This document shows, one piece after another, positions 21,139-32,586 of a stretch of DNA of 64,000 nucleotides. The notes beneath the pieces are model-generated. The model was not told the origin of the DNA. It was given only the letters and a program-made list of their open reading frames with translations, and ran no database searches. The stretch comes from Auricularia sp. M13 (Eukaryota > Basidiomycota > Agaricomycetes > Auriculariales > Auriculariaceae). Both the position numbers and the translations under genes were made by a program. The stretch is from positions 5,394,001 to 5,458,000 of the forward strand of contig CM073193.1 in the NCBI GenBank assembly GCA_037042915.1. Direction: 5' to 3'. The first letter of the stretch is position 1; each line of letters opens with the position of its first letter.

Positions 21139-22884
21139 CTACTGCACTTCTGGTGACTTGTCCTTTGGCAAGGACGCCTTCAAAGCCCTCAACTCCGAGT
21201 GAACGTCGCGAAGCTCGTCCTTGCTCTGTTTCTTGAGTTCTCGTAGTGATTTGCGGAACTCGGATTTGAGAGCTCTGATATCCTCGCGGATAGTCAGCAT
21301 GGCCGCGCGCGTGTCCATCGGGATGCTGAGCTTCTGCGCGCTTGGACTTAGAGGCAGTGGTGCCGCGGACGGACTTCTTGGCCTTCGCAGTCGACCGACG
21401 ACCGCGCACGGAAGGAGACTGCGAGGCGAATACAATGCGTCAGAGCGTGGGATAGTGATCGAATAACTGACCTCTGAGGCTTCGTCTTCGGACTCCTGTT
21501 CGTCCATGTCGTCGTCCTCGTCGCTCTGGTCGGCGCGCTTGCCCTGCGCGTCGTCAAACGCGGCGGCTGCCTCGTCGTCTGCACGCCGCCGTCCACGTCG
21601 TCGTCCACGTCATCGTTCACGTATTCGTGCTTGGCGCGCTTGCTCTTGCGCTCGTCGTAGAACGGGGCGGCGACCTCTTCTTCGCCTTGCTCGAGGCACG
21701 CGTGCGCGGCGGCGTGGACTGTGGGCTAAAGCATCAATCCCACATCGAACTAAGAAACCGAAGTCCACGTACCTTTTTTTCAGGCAGATACTCGCTATCG
21801 TCGTCGTTTGCAAGCTCGTCCTGCTCGTCACCGTCCATGGTAGCATCCTCGTCCACCGCGGCAGCCTTCATCGAGGCCCATGCACCGCCCGCTGGTTGTC
21901 GGGTACGTCGTCCGCTTCTGCGTCGTCCTGGTCGTCGTCCGCGCCTTCGTCGTCGTCGCCGTCGTCGTCATCGTCGTCGTCGGTACCGGCATCCGATCCA
22001 AAACAAATGCGCGTGTTACCCTGCATCCAACACGCCAGGCAATGAGTCTGCCGCTCCCAACCGAGGCAACCGCGCGGCACGACCTTGTCGCAGGGATGGC
22101 AAGTGATGGGGCTGGGAAGCGCGTAGCATAGCTTCCCGTCGTAGTGCGAGAGACCGTTGCAATGAAACCCGTCCGGTACCTTCCGGAAGCATGAGGGCAG
22201 CTCTGTGCGCTTGTGATCAAAGGCAGTGTTGAGCGCGGAGGCGAGGCAAAGCGAGAGGTTCCAAAAGGGCGAGTCCTTGTTCAAAGGGCGAGTAGACAAT
22301 CCAACGGAGATGAGGCTGCGAGTCTGCTCGCCCCAATGCCAGAGAGATCGTTTTTTTATATCGTCGTCGTCCACGCGAGCGAAGCCAGCGTTGAGCAATT
22401 CATAGGACAGAAAGCTGCGCATCATGGTATCGTAAAGTTTGGCGTCGTCCTCGGAGAGATGGGCGGGCGGCTGGTATGATGGCGGCAGTACTGCCAGAGC
22501 AGCAAGCACATTACAGCATATATAGCCGTCCTGGTCAATGTCAAGGTCCGGCTGACAACAAAAAAAGTGAGAAGCGAGAAAAAAGCAGAAATGCAATAAT
22601 CTCACGTCCAGATTGACAGGAAACTGATGTTGACGGCCGTGTTTAGGCCGACGGCCGACAGACGAGAGACAATCGCGATTCCTCTCCAGCAGTGCCACTT
22701 CGTCGAGAGCGTCGCAGCAAATGAAGTGCCGGGGCAGGAACTTGGAGAAACGGAAAATGAGGTTTGTATCGAACTGGTAGGCAATGACGGCCTCCCGTGC
22801 AGTCGTGGGCGTGGGCTTCGGTTTCCTGCCCCTCTTCTTCTTCGGCGGTGCGAGGTCAGGCGCTGGTGAGGTCGCTTTGGCCAT
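21139..22884 (-). CDS. AT-hook, cysteine-rich, acidic coiled-coil protein
   Basis: First gene inside the 3' end of the Helitron. It starts MAKATSPAPDLAPPKKKRGRKPK, an AT-hook (KRGRKPK) that should bind the minor groove of AT-rich DNA. An intron near 22,550-22,610 separates this from the body: ICCNVLAALAVLPPSYQPP, then a Cys-rich stretch CHPCDKVVPRGCLGW...HCLACWMQ with four CxxC-type cysteines, possibly zinc-binding. A long Asp/Glu run follows (about 21,900-21,990). Further exons (borders uncertain) carry more acidic sequence and end in a predicted coiled coil, REDIRALKSEFRKSLRELKK, with the stop at 21139. This looks like a chromatin-associated protein; the role is inferred. Confidence 0.6.
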
Positions 22885-22944
22885 GGGGGAAAAGACGTCA
22901 AAGCAGAAAGCAGACTCTGTAAGTATTTAAGATATGCCGTCAAT

Positions 22945-23400
22945 TCAGTCGCACCAGCGGCACCGAGAAGGCTCGCTGGTGGATCTGCGCACGCGTGAAA
23001 TCCCGCAAGGGTGGAATGTATTGCTTGCATAGGTGGCTGTGCAGCTCATGAAGGTTGGCCTTGGGCAGAATGTTCTGTTCAGAGGCTTTGCGAAACACAA
23101 TGTTATCTGAGGCAAATGGCAAAAGGATTTGGATTCCTGATACCAAGTCTTCATATCCTGAATGATTACTTCACATAAAAGCACGGGTCCGATATGTATA
23201 TTCAGCCACCAAGCCACTGCGGAGGAGCTGCCCACCAGCTCGACACACCAGCCCAAGACGGCTGTCCGGAAGTACTCCTCGTCGCACAACGGGCAGCCTA
23301 GGAGGATCTGCGCCGTGTCGACGACTGACAGCCGCGGTTCAGCTTGCGTCGTCCACCGCCGCACCGGAGGCGTGGCCCAGACTGGCTGCCGAACACGCTG
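22945..23400 (-). pseudogene. Farnesyl diphosphate synthase fragment (captured)
   Basis: The reading LSVVDTAQILLGCPLCDEEY followed by FRTAVLGWCVEL is the well-known helix before the first Asp-rich motif of fungal FPP synthase (ERG20). Just upstream, in another frame, is KLNRG, which normally directly precedes LSVVDT, so a frameshift separates them. The expected DDIMD catalytic motif is absent: the sequence turns into unrelated SSSAVAWWLN. It is therefore a non-functional fragment inside the Helitron, as expected of gene capture. Downstream sequence to 22,945 may hold further degraded FPPS exons but I cannot align it. Confidence 0.7.
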
Positions 23401-25100
23401 GGCATCTCGGCCGCCCGCGCATCGTTGCCGGCAAGCCCGCGCCCGAGGTCGCCACCGTCGTGAATCGGCTACGCGTCGAGGATTCCGCGCGCCTTCTGCT
23501 AATTCTGCGCGATTGCTGCCAGGGGATCCTGTCTACCGCGCGCATTCAGAGGAGGCAGCGACGCCGCCGCGGGCGTGCATCATCGACATGTCGTTTCGAA
23601 TGTTGCACATTGCAGGGATGCGCATCGTCATGGTGCGCGGAAGCCCTTGTGCGTGAAGCCGAGGTGGAGGGACGTGTAGTTGGCCTGCGCAGCGGGTCCT
23701 AACATGTCGCTGAGCAGGACGCGAGCCTCGACGTGGTGTGCGCTGGAGCAAGTCCCCCATCCGCCGCTCGAGCAGGCGAACCCAATGCACCAGGAACACG
23801 CGGTAGTCGAAGGAGGAGCAGGTTGAGGAGCCGCGTCGGTTGCGGCCTCCAAACCTGCTCTACCGCCGTTGTTCTCGCTCGGCGTCGCACTCGTTCGCAG
23901 CCGGCACCGACTCCAAGCTCCGCGGTTGCTGCTGCAACGACGACCGCATGAGCTCTGGCCGCGCGCTCTTCCGCCGCCTGCGCTGGCTGTTGCGCGCAGA
24001 TGCCGCGCCGCCCTTGCGATTGCGCCCGCCATGGTGTAGCCAGGGCGACGGAAGGGATTGGCGCCAGCGCCCGGTGGCCATAGGGCCGCTTGCCCGTGTG
24101 CAGCACGCCGTCGTACCAGTTCGCCATCGCGGTTGCGACTATGGCAGATGTCAGCACGAGTATGTAGTACGGACAAATGTCACGCACATAGTCTGTGCGC
24201 TCGTCCTCTGCAACATTCTGCGCATATCGTCTCCGATTCCGATTACTACGTCCAGAATCAGCATATTCTTGCGCCTGGATTCGACCTGTCACGCACCCCT
24301 GGCTCCAGCTGACAGGATTACCCTGCCTGCGCCGCGCGACCTCATGCGCCTCCTCCCGCGCTGCACGCCGCATACGCTGCTGAGGATGGTAGCGCAGCAT
24401 GATGGCCCAGAGCTGTCCCGCGAGTTAGCCCAACAGTCAGTACGGTGGATTGGGATGGAGATACAGCGCACCTGACGGCGTCCATCTGGGCGCTGGGCTC
24501 GACGCCTTTGGGACGTTCCGAGTGTCAGCGTCTGGGATCTCGGAGAGGGAGGCGGCAGGCACACTTTAACTCGCGGCGCAAGGCTGTCTCTACCCCGTTG
24601 TCTGACCGTGTAGGACGTGGCGTATCCGGCGGGCGACGCGGTCATCAGTTGTGTATCTGCGCGTGCTTGCGTCAACATACAGACAGCGAGAAGAGCGCGC
24701 TCACTTACGAGAGAAGGATACCAACAGCGGCGGCCATGGCTAGGGAGGACGAGGCCGAGCAAAGGCCCGTCATCGTCGAAGATGAGACTAAGTAGTACGC
24801 GGGGGGGCGACCATTGCATCGACAGTCGACTGCTCGGCGGTAGACTGGACGACAAAGGGAGCGCTACAGCCCGCAAGCAGCAGCAAGCAGCATGTGTTAT
24901 CGTCCGCCACTGACAGCAAGTGCACGTTGACGGGCTCGAGCGTCATGGCGAGAGGAAGGGAACGGCGGGTTATAGCCGGTGCAATTTGCATCCGTGCACC
25001 AATAACATCGACAACCTGAATTCTGCGCATGGAAATATATATATGGATAAAAGGCGTACAGGATACAGGAGAGATCTGAGCTACATAAGCCCGACACGTA
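23401..25100. other. Poorly resolved segment; possible minus-strand multi-exon gene
   Basis: Several minus-strand frames look partly coding: MTGLCSASSSLAMAAAVGIL (about 24,770) with a following GTAAGT donor, MLRYHPQQRMRRAAREEAHE (about 24,400), YYILVLTSAIVATAMANWYD (about 24,170; hydrophobic) and VEARVLLSDMLGPAAQANYT (about 23,740). They would need several introns to join and I cannot build a coherent protein. It may be a captured host gene fragment like the neighbouring FPPS piece. Confidence 0.3.
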
Positions 25101-26443
25101 TCAGAAGCTACAGGAATAGATGCGCTGGGGAGCGGGATACACTGGAGCAGGCAAAGGATTGATAACAGCGTCCTTCGGCGTGGCCAGGCGCGGAGGTTCA
25201 GGCAAATTGGTCGGCGTACTTGGTGAATACCCAGGTGAGGTGGGGGAATAGTAAGGAGACGTGGGTGAGTGCGCAGAGGTACGACGAGGGGGCATGGGAG
25301 AATACTGAGGAGACGCAAACGAATAGCAATGGGACGGAGAGGGAGAATAGACCGTCGGGGTATATGAAGAAGCCGGTGTGGCTCCTTGGGCCAGCATGCG
25401 ACCATCCAATTGGAGCTCGAATGCGGCCTCCAGCTCCTCTCGCAGCCTGAGAAGGTCGCGAGCATTCACTTGCGATCGCGGAGTCCCGGTCCTCGTGGAG
25501 ACTGCGGCGGACTGGGGCGTCCCCGCGAGTACGGTCGTGGCGTGCGTAGTCGTGCTTTCTGTTGCGACTGCAGCAGACTGCGGTGTCCCTGCCAGTACCG
25601 CCGCGGGCTGTGGTGTCTCGACGGCATGAGCTGCTGCTTGCTCCGGGTCGGTTACTACAGAACGCATCCTGCAATCTATGTCAGTACGCAGAATAAGGCG
25701 AGAAAGGACACATGTACCATTGACAAAGGACGCCACTTTCGACCAAAGCAGTGGACACGCGGGTAAGGCAGCGCGTTGCAGGGAATGCGATCCCCATCGA
25801 AACAGACGTCGTGGACATCTGCAATGAGCATGCCGTCGTCGACACCTTTCAGCACGGCGGACACGTTGGCCACCTTGTAATCTTCGAGACGCTGGAATTC
25901 GCTGATGTGACCTTCCTCGCTGTTAAGCAGGCAGCTGGCAAAAAGACGTCAGGTTTGACACATTGAACCGAAGTAAGATTTACCGGACGGTGACTGGCGG
26001 TAGACACTGTTGTCCGCCCCCAAGTATGACACCGAAGACACCATAGGAAGGCAGAGTGACAGTGCCCTTGAAGCTGATAACTGGCGGTGGACGAGTAAAG
26101 CCGTCGGCGTCGACAGAGGCATCAGAGACAAAGACGTTCTGCGTCTTTACGAAGAACGTATTGCGTGTGAAATCCGCAGGACCAAGCACCTGAGCACGCG
26201 TGCCGTGAGGGTGGATAGTGACCAGGGCGGGATCGCGAAAGGGGACGGCAAGCACAACCGAAACTTGCGTGTCTAAATCGGCGGCAGTGAGTAAAAATTT
26301 GCACAATGTGAATTGAATGCCCACGAACAATAGAGCTCGATAGTGGAGAAATACGCGATGGCCCAAGTATCTCCCGGTCGCGTTGGTGGTGTGACGGTCG
26401 GCGATTTCAGGTCGAGGAATGCGTCGAGAAAAAGATGGGGCAT
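25101..26443 (-). CDS. Helitron-borne two-module protein a, with Pol II CTD-like tail
   Basis: Member of the novel family. Start 26443 (MPHLFLDAFLDLKSP) fits the family's short first exon, which ends near ...AIAYFSTIE before an intron. The next exon has module 1, HPHGTRAQVLG...TFFVKTQNVFV. After another intron comes module 2, NVSAVLKGVDDGMLIADVHD. The last exon (25736-25101) is a disordered tail with AGTPQSAAV repeated and a helix LLRLREELEAAFELQLDGR. It then has a run of heptad-like units, YSPMPP, SPTSPYYSPTSPGYSPS (about 25,205-25,310), resembling the YSPTSPS repeats of RNA polymerase II. Splice borders are approximate. Two TGACGTCA sites lie upstream. Confidence 0.65.
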
Positions 26444-26685
26444 GGTGAGCGATACGCACGGTCCAACCTTGGGTCTGCAAGACTGTTATACAGGTTGAAG
26501 ATGTCAGATTGAAGTTTACATCCGATGTTCCAAACCACCAGCCCACGACGACTCTCGCCGTAACGTCACAAACCGTAAGCCCATGAACACGATGCGGAGA
26601 TGCGTAACAGCCTGGCTTGCAATCGAGAGTGTCGGGATATAATGGCAAGTGATCATCGATACCGGTCGCCACTGGCGAGCGCTGA

Positions 26686-26693
26686 TGACGTCA
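26686..26693. promoter_or_regulatory. CRE-like palindrome TGACGTCA
   Basis: About 243 bases upstream of gene a. A second copy lies at 26762-26769. Confidence 0.5.
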
Positions 26694-26761
26694 TCACGTC
26701 ATAGATATTCCCACGTCAGGAAAAAGTATCCCGACGTCAGGCACGAATACAAACTCATGAT

Positions 26762-26769
26762 TGACGTCA
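26762..26769. promoter_or_regulatory. CRE-like palindrome TGACGTCA
   Basis: About 319 bases upstream of gene a; one of a pair with 26686-26693. Confidence 0.5.
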
Positions 26770-27490
26770 TCGCAGTCACACCGACGCAAGACCACTCGTT
26801 GAGCCATTCCGACTGGAAAGTGCGCCATGAGCGCGCAGCATGTGTTCAGGCTATCGCACATGGTTGGACATCGAGCGCGTGACCGTGAACGAGCAGGACG
26901 CGTTTCACAGCCTAGCATGATCCAACGAAGATCAGACCACGGGTTTCCGCTGCATAGGCTTAGAGTGCGCGGAGGGGCGGCAGTAGTCGGTCTACACCAG
27001 CGGTATAAGCGCGCTGACGTGTCTGCCGGTGTTGTCGAGCACCTGGCGGGTTTGCATACTGCAAAAAATGTTAAGCATGGCTGTAACACCGTCAACGCAG
27101 CCAGAGCAACTCACCAACGAACTTCGCCCCCTGGTGGGCTACCGGTCCACGGGTGCCGATGGCCTGTGCCGTTTGCGGCGTGCTGGGCAGCAGAGAGTAG
27201 AGTAGGAGAAGACCGAGCGCCGACGGCCGATTGCACGCGCGGCTCTACGCGCACCAGTTCTCATGCTTCTAAAAATGGAAACAGGACAAAAAAAAATCTT
27301 CTCCTTCCCTAGCATGGGAAGGTGTCTGCTGTCTCGAAACACACGTGTCGCGATCGATAATAACGGTACAATTGCTGGGAAATTATCGAACAATGAATTA
27401 CAGCTTCACCTCTGATTTCTCTCCATTCGCCTAACATCGAACACGAGCGAGCTGCGAGCCCATCTCATCGGTATCGCGGTCAAATCCACC
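26770..27490. other. Spacer between genes b and a
   Basis: Overlapping short ORFs on both strands without domains. Upstream part is the promoter zone of gene a, the rest the 3' flank of gene b. Confidence 0.35.
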
Positions 27491-27970
27491 TCATCGCCTG
27501 TCTTCAAGCCCAGCTTCGAACAACATGTCTCCCTGGAGGCTCTGCGAAACGTTATCAATCGGTTTCACAGTACGAACTGCACCAGCGCACGAAATAATCG
27601 ATCTATGCCGTCGACCAAGTAAGGATGAACGCGTAACTACAGCATATCTCCACAGACTCTTGGTATCCGCCGCATATCCGATCATTTTGCCGCGGGCGGT
27701 GAACCACAGAAAACCGCGCTGTCGGGGACCATGCCACACGCGTAAAATCTGGCAGGAGATTACGACTACGCGTCTGTCTTGGTCGATGTGCGCTGGACCC
27801 AGTACGAAAGCTATTCCACCTTCTTCGGCAGTCAAATCTCGCCGCGGTGCGTAGACCTCGCACGTGATCCCGTATGGAGACCGCGTTTCGCACCGCGAGT
27901 GATAACGAGCGCAGCCGCCGATGAGAGTCAAATTCATAAGCTCAAGAACGCCATAGACATATAGAGGCAT
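27491..27970 (-). CDS. Helitron-borne two-module protein b (divergent)
   Basis: Likely start 27970 (MPLYVYGVLELMNLTLIGG). The open frame continues to 27491. The module-1-like turn is SPYGITCEVYAPRRD, followed by IAFVLGPAHIDQDRRVVVIS and FLWFTARGKMIGYAAD. Module 2 is not clear, so this is either a shortened or a strongly diverged member. The same frame is open upstream to 28096, but there the ATG overlaps the TGACGTCA site, so the internal start is preferred. Confidence 0.5.
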   Translation of the reverse strand: MPLYVYGVLELMNLTLIGGCARYHSRCETRSPYGITCEVYAPRRDLTAEEGGIAFVLGPAHIDQDRRVVVISCQILRVWHGPRQRGFLWFTARGKMIGYAADTKSLWRYAVVTRSSLLGRRHRSIISCAGAVRTVKPIDNVSQSLQGDMLFEAGLEDRR

Positions 27971-28087
27971 TTGGGGCGAGATAGGAGGGAATTGTATGAG
28001 AGATCGTATGAGAGAAGGGCGTATCACTTTCTGATCATATGTACTCCGTGGTGAGTTGCTTGTGAGGCGGCAGCAAGCCCGCAACAA

Positions 28088-28095
28088 TGACGTCA
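28088..28095. promoter_or_regulatory. CRE-like palindrome TGACGTCA
   Basis: 118 bases upstream of the chosen start of gene b. Confidence 0.55.
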
Positions 28096-28140
28096 CGCGC
28101 CAGAGAGCACGTGATAGATTAGCGTGCCGTCATCATCTCG

Positions 28141-29197
28141 TTACTCAGGTCTACATCGCAATGTAAGGAAGCGGTCGATTATCATGACGTAGTAGAAAAC
28201 ATTGGGATACTGCAGCGTGTTTTGTGTGAACGGCCACGGGTCGGCGTCATCGCTCGGTATTAGCGGCGGCGACGAATGCGGGTTTGGAGGACGCAATCGA
28301 CGACTCGCTCGCAGTCGTCTTCCTGGAAGCAATGAATCAGTGTCTTGAGCGGTCTTCAGCAGTAACCAACCTGCGGCTGAATCATGACATTTGCCAACCT
28401 GAATCATCACGTCAGTAAGTGCACGATTTCCTGGAATATCACAGTACCATCGGCATGCAGCAGCGGACACGTTCTGTAGCGGACCCAGACGAGTCAAGCT
28501 TACAGCGGTGCAAGGTGGACCTTCGGCAAAATCGACGTCGTGTACCATGACTTCGAGCCGGTCCGCGAAACTGGTAAGAACACCGGAGACCACAACGCGC
28601 GTGCCCTCTGCCACGTCGCCGAGTCCGGTCAAATGCTCAGTCGTCCTGTCGAATGTGCATCTGATGCATGGTATAAGCCTATAGCGCGAGGTACTCGGTA
28701 GGAAGATACCAACCGAATGATCACGGGCTCGCTGTGCGGTTCGCGCTCGCGCCCGAGGATTATATCCACAACGCTGGTCGTGGCGGACTCGCGAGCCAGA
28801 TCTTCAGAAGCAATCCAACCCGGGAACATGAGAATGGGACCTGGCTCGTCCGAATCGGCAGGCTGCTCAGGCTCCGGTGTGTCGGGCAATCGACAACGAA
28901 AATCGAGGAGCAATTCACGAAAAAAGTTTTGCAAACAATTTCGAGCCGGCCAATGACCTGAGCGCGAGTCCCGCGGGGATGTAACACGGTTGTGGAAGGT
29001 TCATAGACACGCTGCGCGACGCAGACGGTGAGATTGGATCCTGCCGTGGATCAGCTGGGGAATCGAAGTCCAACGACAAAACATGTACCACTACGTTCGA
29101 CGGTAGCAACGTATGCGTATAGATAAGGATCCCCAGACGCCCTGGGCTGTAGGACCCGGGGACAGGTGAGAGTGAGAACAGAGTCAAAAGTTGTCAT
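28141..29197 (-). CDS. Helitron-borne two-module protein c
   Basis: Start 29197 (MTTFDSVLTLTCPRVLQPRA). Exon 1 ends near YLYAYVATVE, the same pattern as in the other members. Module 1 is HPRGTRAQVIGRLEIVCKTF plus a following IFVVD strand. A long acidic/Pro linker (PEPEQPADSDEPGPILMFPG) precedes another intron. Module 2 is GTRVVVSGVLTSFADRLEVM, then VHDVDFAEGPPCTA. The C terminus to 28141 is Pro-rich, then hydrophobic. A frame change between module 1 and the linker needs an intron or reflects a small indel near 28,925. Confidence 0.6.
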
Positions 29198-29318
29198 CTG
29201 CATGGGGAGCAGGAGGGGTTGCAGCAGTTGTAACCACGCAGGCGGGCCCTTTATTCGATTTCCCGTGCAAAATTTCCAGTATACACGCAGGAAGATTACT
29301 TTGCGTCAACGATCCTAC

Positions 29319-29325
29319 TACGTCA
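29319..29325. promoter_or_regulatory. CRE-like half site TACGTCA
   Basis: 122 bases upstream of gene c, at the same distance as the full palindromes before genes b, g and l. Confidence 0.45.
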
Positions 29326-29549
29326 TTCACATACGCCGTGCTTTCCACGCGTCCTAGATTCACATGAGTGGCGGGAATGCAAAAGACGGCTTTGCATTAG
29401 ATCACAGATCGAGAACAGATACAGACGACTCGTTAGAATACAGCAGAGTCATTTTTCGAACTGCTCAGAGCGCGCGGGCGGGCAAGGGTTCAATGAGAGC
29501 ATAACACGGGGGGGGGACGCTGTGTCAAGAGATCCGTCTTCACCCACAG

Positions 29550-30460
29550 TCAAAGAACGCAGACAGGGACTGATGTTGACTGCCCGCTGAGAATGTGAAG
29601 GTCTAAAGGCATGCTCTGTAAATATGCATCGCACCTGAAACACAGCACACTCACTCTGTAGCATTTGCGGGGCCGGTCACGCTGGGGGAAAGTGTGAGTG
29701 CTGGGATCAGCGTCGATGGCTAGAACTGCGCACGAGCAAGTGAGCAGAGCCAATATCTTGCGCAGTAGCGAGCGCGGAGGAGAGATTTCGTTGGGGACTC
29801 GCACATCCAGTACTTCCACCATGAAATATTCATTGCAGAAAGAGTGCAGCGTGCCGGAAATAACGACTTTGCTGCCGGCGTTCCCGGGCTCGCGCGCTCA
29901 TCGCGGCTTCCACGACGATGGCACCTGAGAAAATGGCGATGAGATTCCACGGTAAGCCGATCTCGCTGACAACGAACCGGATAAAGACCGGCGCATGAAG
30001 CCATTGTGCGCGGCGCTCGACCATAATGTCGTCGACCACGAGTGTAGGCTGCGCGACTGCGAGTTCCGCGGAACGCACCACCCCTCCGAGCAGAAGTATG
30101 GCCCACAGCCAGCTCCCGACGGCCTGATCTTCGAGTAGCTGCGGCGTGGCGGGATGTATGGTGGCATTGACGACTATAACAGTTTTCCGACGACTTTTGA
30201 CGCGCCTAGAACGCGGGCTCGTATTCCGTGCGGGAGGGGTCGGTCGGCAGTGGAGTTGGACAGCGACGAGATGAGCGCGGATAGCTTGCGTCCTATAATA
30301 TATGGTGTCAGCGGCCTCCCGTTGCGAGCCGTTGATGCGTACCATCGACAGATACCACGGAGAAATATACCACAATACGTGGGGAATGGATCCCCGCCGC
30401 GGGCAACACGATAGGCCGGTACAGGAAGAGTGAATCGTCGAGAAACGGGAAGGAAGTCAT
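29550..30460 (-). CDS. Helitron-borne two-module protein d
   Basis: Start 30460 (MTSFLPVSRRFTLPVPAYRV). Module 1 is LPHGIRARVLGASKVVGKLL, then KTVIVVNATIHPA. A middle exon carries ILLLGGVVRSAELAVAQPTL and ERRAQWLHAPVFIRFVVSE. Module 2 is GSKVVISGTLHSFCNEYFMV, then EVLDVRVP. The C terminus runs to about 29550. At least two introns are needed; borders approximate. Confidence 0.6.
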
Positions 30461-30682
30461 GGTGGACTCTCGCTCGCATGCAGGCATTGCTTATATAGAG
30501 TTGAGGCGAGCTAAACAGCCAGCCTATGATAAACCTTGCTGGATTCCGCTCTCACCGGCAGGACACAGAGCAGGGTGCTGTCAGAGAGGAATTTTCAAGC
30601 AAGAAAAACGATGCGCGAGTCGGAAGCGTTCTCACCATAATGAATCTCGCGTGCGGGCTCTATAGGGGCGATACAACAACGA

Positions 30683-30690
30683 TGACGTAA
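30683..30690. promoter_or_regulatory. CRE-like site TGACGTAA
   Basis: 223 bases upstream of gene d. The remaining 30,461-31,001 stretch shows no gene. Confidence 0.4.
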
Positions 30691-31001
30691 GGTCCATATT
30701 TGGCAAATCTCTGTTAGGATCGCCATTGTCATGAAGTCATGAAGGCCCTGTTAATCATTGCCAAACCGTGCGCTGCGGCTCAGCAGGACGGACTCGCGTA
30801 TTCATGTGGGAATTATTAGGCACCGCTTTACTTCTGGTAATAGCTCGTGTGCACCAAGCGATGAAGGATCATGATTCTGCTCAGGACAAAAAGCGAGCGG
30901 AAGAGGCGATACACATGCTCTACAGCGCTGAGTTACAATGCTATGTACACGAATGCGGACGTGGAGAAGAAGTGAGAGACGGAATGAGGACGGAGCGAGT
31001 C

Positions 31002-32043
31002 TCAATCCCAGGACGGAAAACTTTCCGATGGGGCGGACGAGATTTCGCAATAAGTCAACGGAAAATTGCGGCGAATAATGGGAGACGGCGACGGCGACGA
31101 AGTCCTGGAAAATGTCAATATGTGCGCAATGGTCCTCATCGGCATGCTCACCGAAGCTTCTTCATATCGCGCATGGTTTCGTTCATGGCACTCTTTAACC
31201 TGAGCGAGGTGCCCATTCAGAACTGGTGATGTACGTAAAGCAAAGAGAAAACTCACCAACAGCACGCATCGCTGGCGAGCTCCTTGCCGCACTCGCGCGC
31301 TGAAACTCTCCGCCGTGCAGGGCATCTCCAAGTAATCGAAACTCCCGTCGTGGACGTCAAGCGTATATCGGCCGTCGACGAAACCAGTTAGAACGCCAGA
31401 CACCGCGATGTCGGCATTCTCCTGGTAGTAGAAGTTCTTCAGGTGCGGCCGTAAGGTCGAAGTCGCATCTGGACGATGATGAGCAGGTGCATGCACAATG
31501 AACACGGCGTACCTGAAAATAAGGCTGCCTCTAACCTCGATGTCGAGGACCTCCCGAGTGGGCGACGAGATAGAGGCGTCGAGGACGCGCGACGGTTTGA
31601 TGCCCAGAAAGACGAGAAATGTAGGTGGCCGGTCTGCAGGCGGGTGTGTGGTCGTCGCACCCGTGTCCCCTGCGCCAACGGCGACTACAGACGACGCTGT
31701 GACGAAGAGGCCGTTGTTGGAACCCTCGAAAGACCCGAAGACGCGAATGCGCGAGCCCGCGGGGTATGGCTGCAGCGTTGGCGTATCCACGACGGGCGCG
31801 CGCGGACGACAACCTTCACGTTCACATCTGAGACCGCAATCAGCGCGAACCGTGAAGAACAGAAAAAAAACCGGTACCGTTGAGCTCGAGGTTGCAAGAA
31901 TAAGTGTGGAAGCAGCGATGCACCAAGCCCGGAGAGCGAACGACCGTACTGGTCTTGACGTTCAGCAGAGCCTCGAAAGTTGGGGCAAACTGCCTGGTGG
32001 CAGTCCAAGAGCGAGAGTGGGAGAGGGACTCGTTGGTGGCCAT
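31002..32043 (-). CDS. Helitron-borne two-module protein e
   Basis: Start 32043 (MATNESLSHSRSWTATRQF). Exon 1 ends near HRCFHTYSCNLELN. After an intron comes VNVKVVVRA, then module 1 YPAGSRIRVFGSFEGSNNGL with FVTASSVVAVG, a linker, and VRGSLIFRYAVFIVHA. Another intron precedes module 2: NADIAVSGVLTGFVDGRYTL, then DVHDGSFDYLEMPCTAESF. The 3' end is uncertain (the open frame reaches 31002). One of the clearest members of the family. Confidence 0.65.
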
Positions 32044-32586
32044 CGTGCTGCTGATCCCAAAGAGAAAACGGGCGTCCTTTTAGGCAGCATAGGTTCTGGG
32101 TGCGAAGTTGTCAGTTAAGTTTCTTTTGCGTCATGTCCGTCCTGCAGGCTCAGCGCGTCGCGTCACTGCTCATACGACGTTGCAAGTCGTCTGCGCAAGC
32201 GAGGCTGCGGTCATCGTTCGTCGACGGACAGCAACTTGATAGTCGTCGGAGGTCCGTCTGCGACGCGCCTGCACGAAACGCGCCGCAATAAGTACTACTG
32301 CGCAATATCTTATGATGTACCTCCAAGGCATGACGCCACTTTCGTTGGACGGATATGCGCGAATGTGACGTGTGCGATACTGTACGGCATGCACTGGGCA
32401 CCGGCTACCAGTGAATCTCCGGCTTCCAGCAGCCGGAGCGGTGCCCCGCCCGTGCAAATGCGTCGCGCAAGCCGTACAGGCACACCAGCGTGTCGTTCGT
32501 ACACGCTACACATAAATTGCACGCATTGTGATATCAGCTCATGCATTATCACACGGCAAATAAATACTACGACTCGTGTTACATAT
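32044..32586. other. Promoter/spacer between genes f and e
   Basis: No gene supported. It carries TGCGTCA (32127-32133), 85 bases upstream of gene e. Confidence 0.4.

Noticed and set aside
21506-22045. Ser/Arg-rich plus-strand ORFs opposite the acidic protein
   Set aside because: Produced by complementing the Asp/Glu-rich repeat codons; no independent support.
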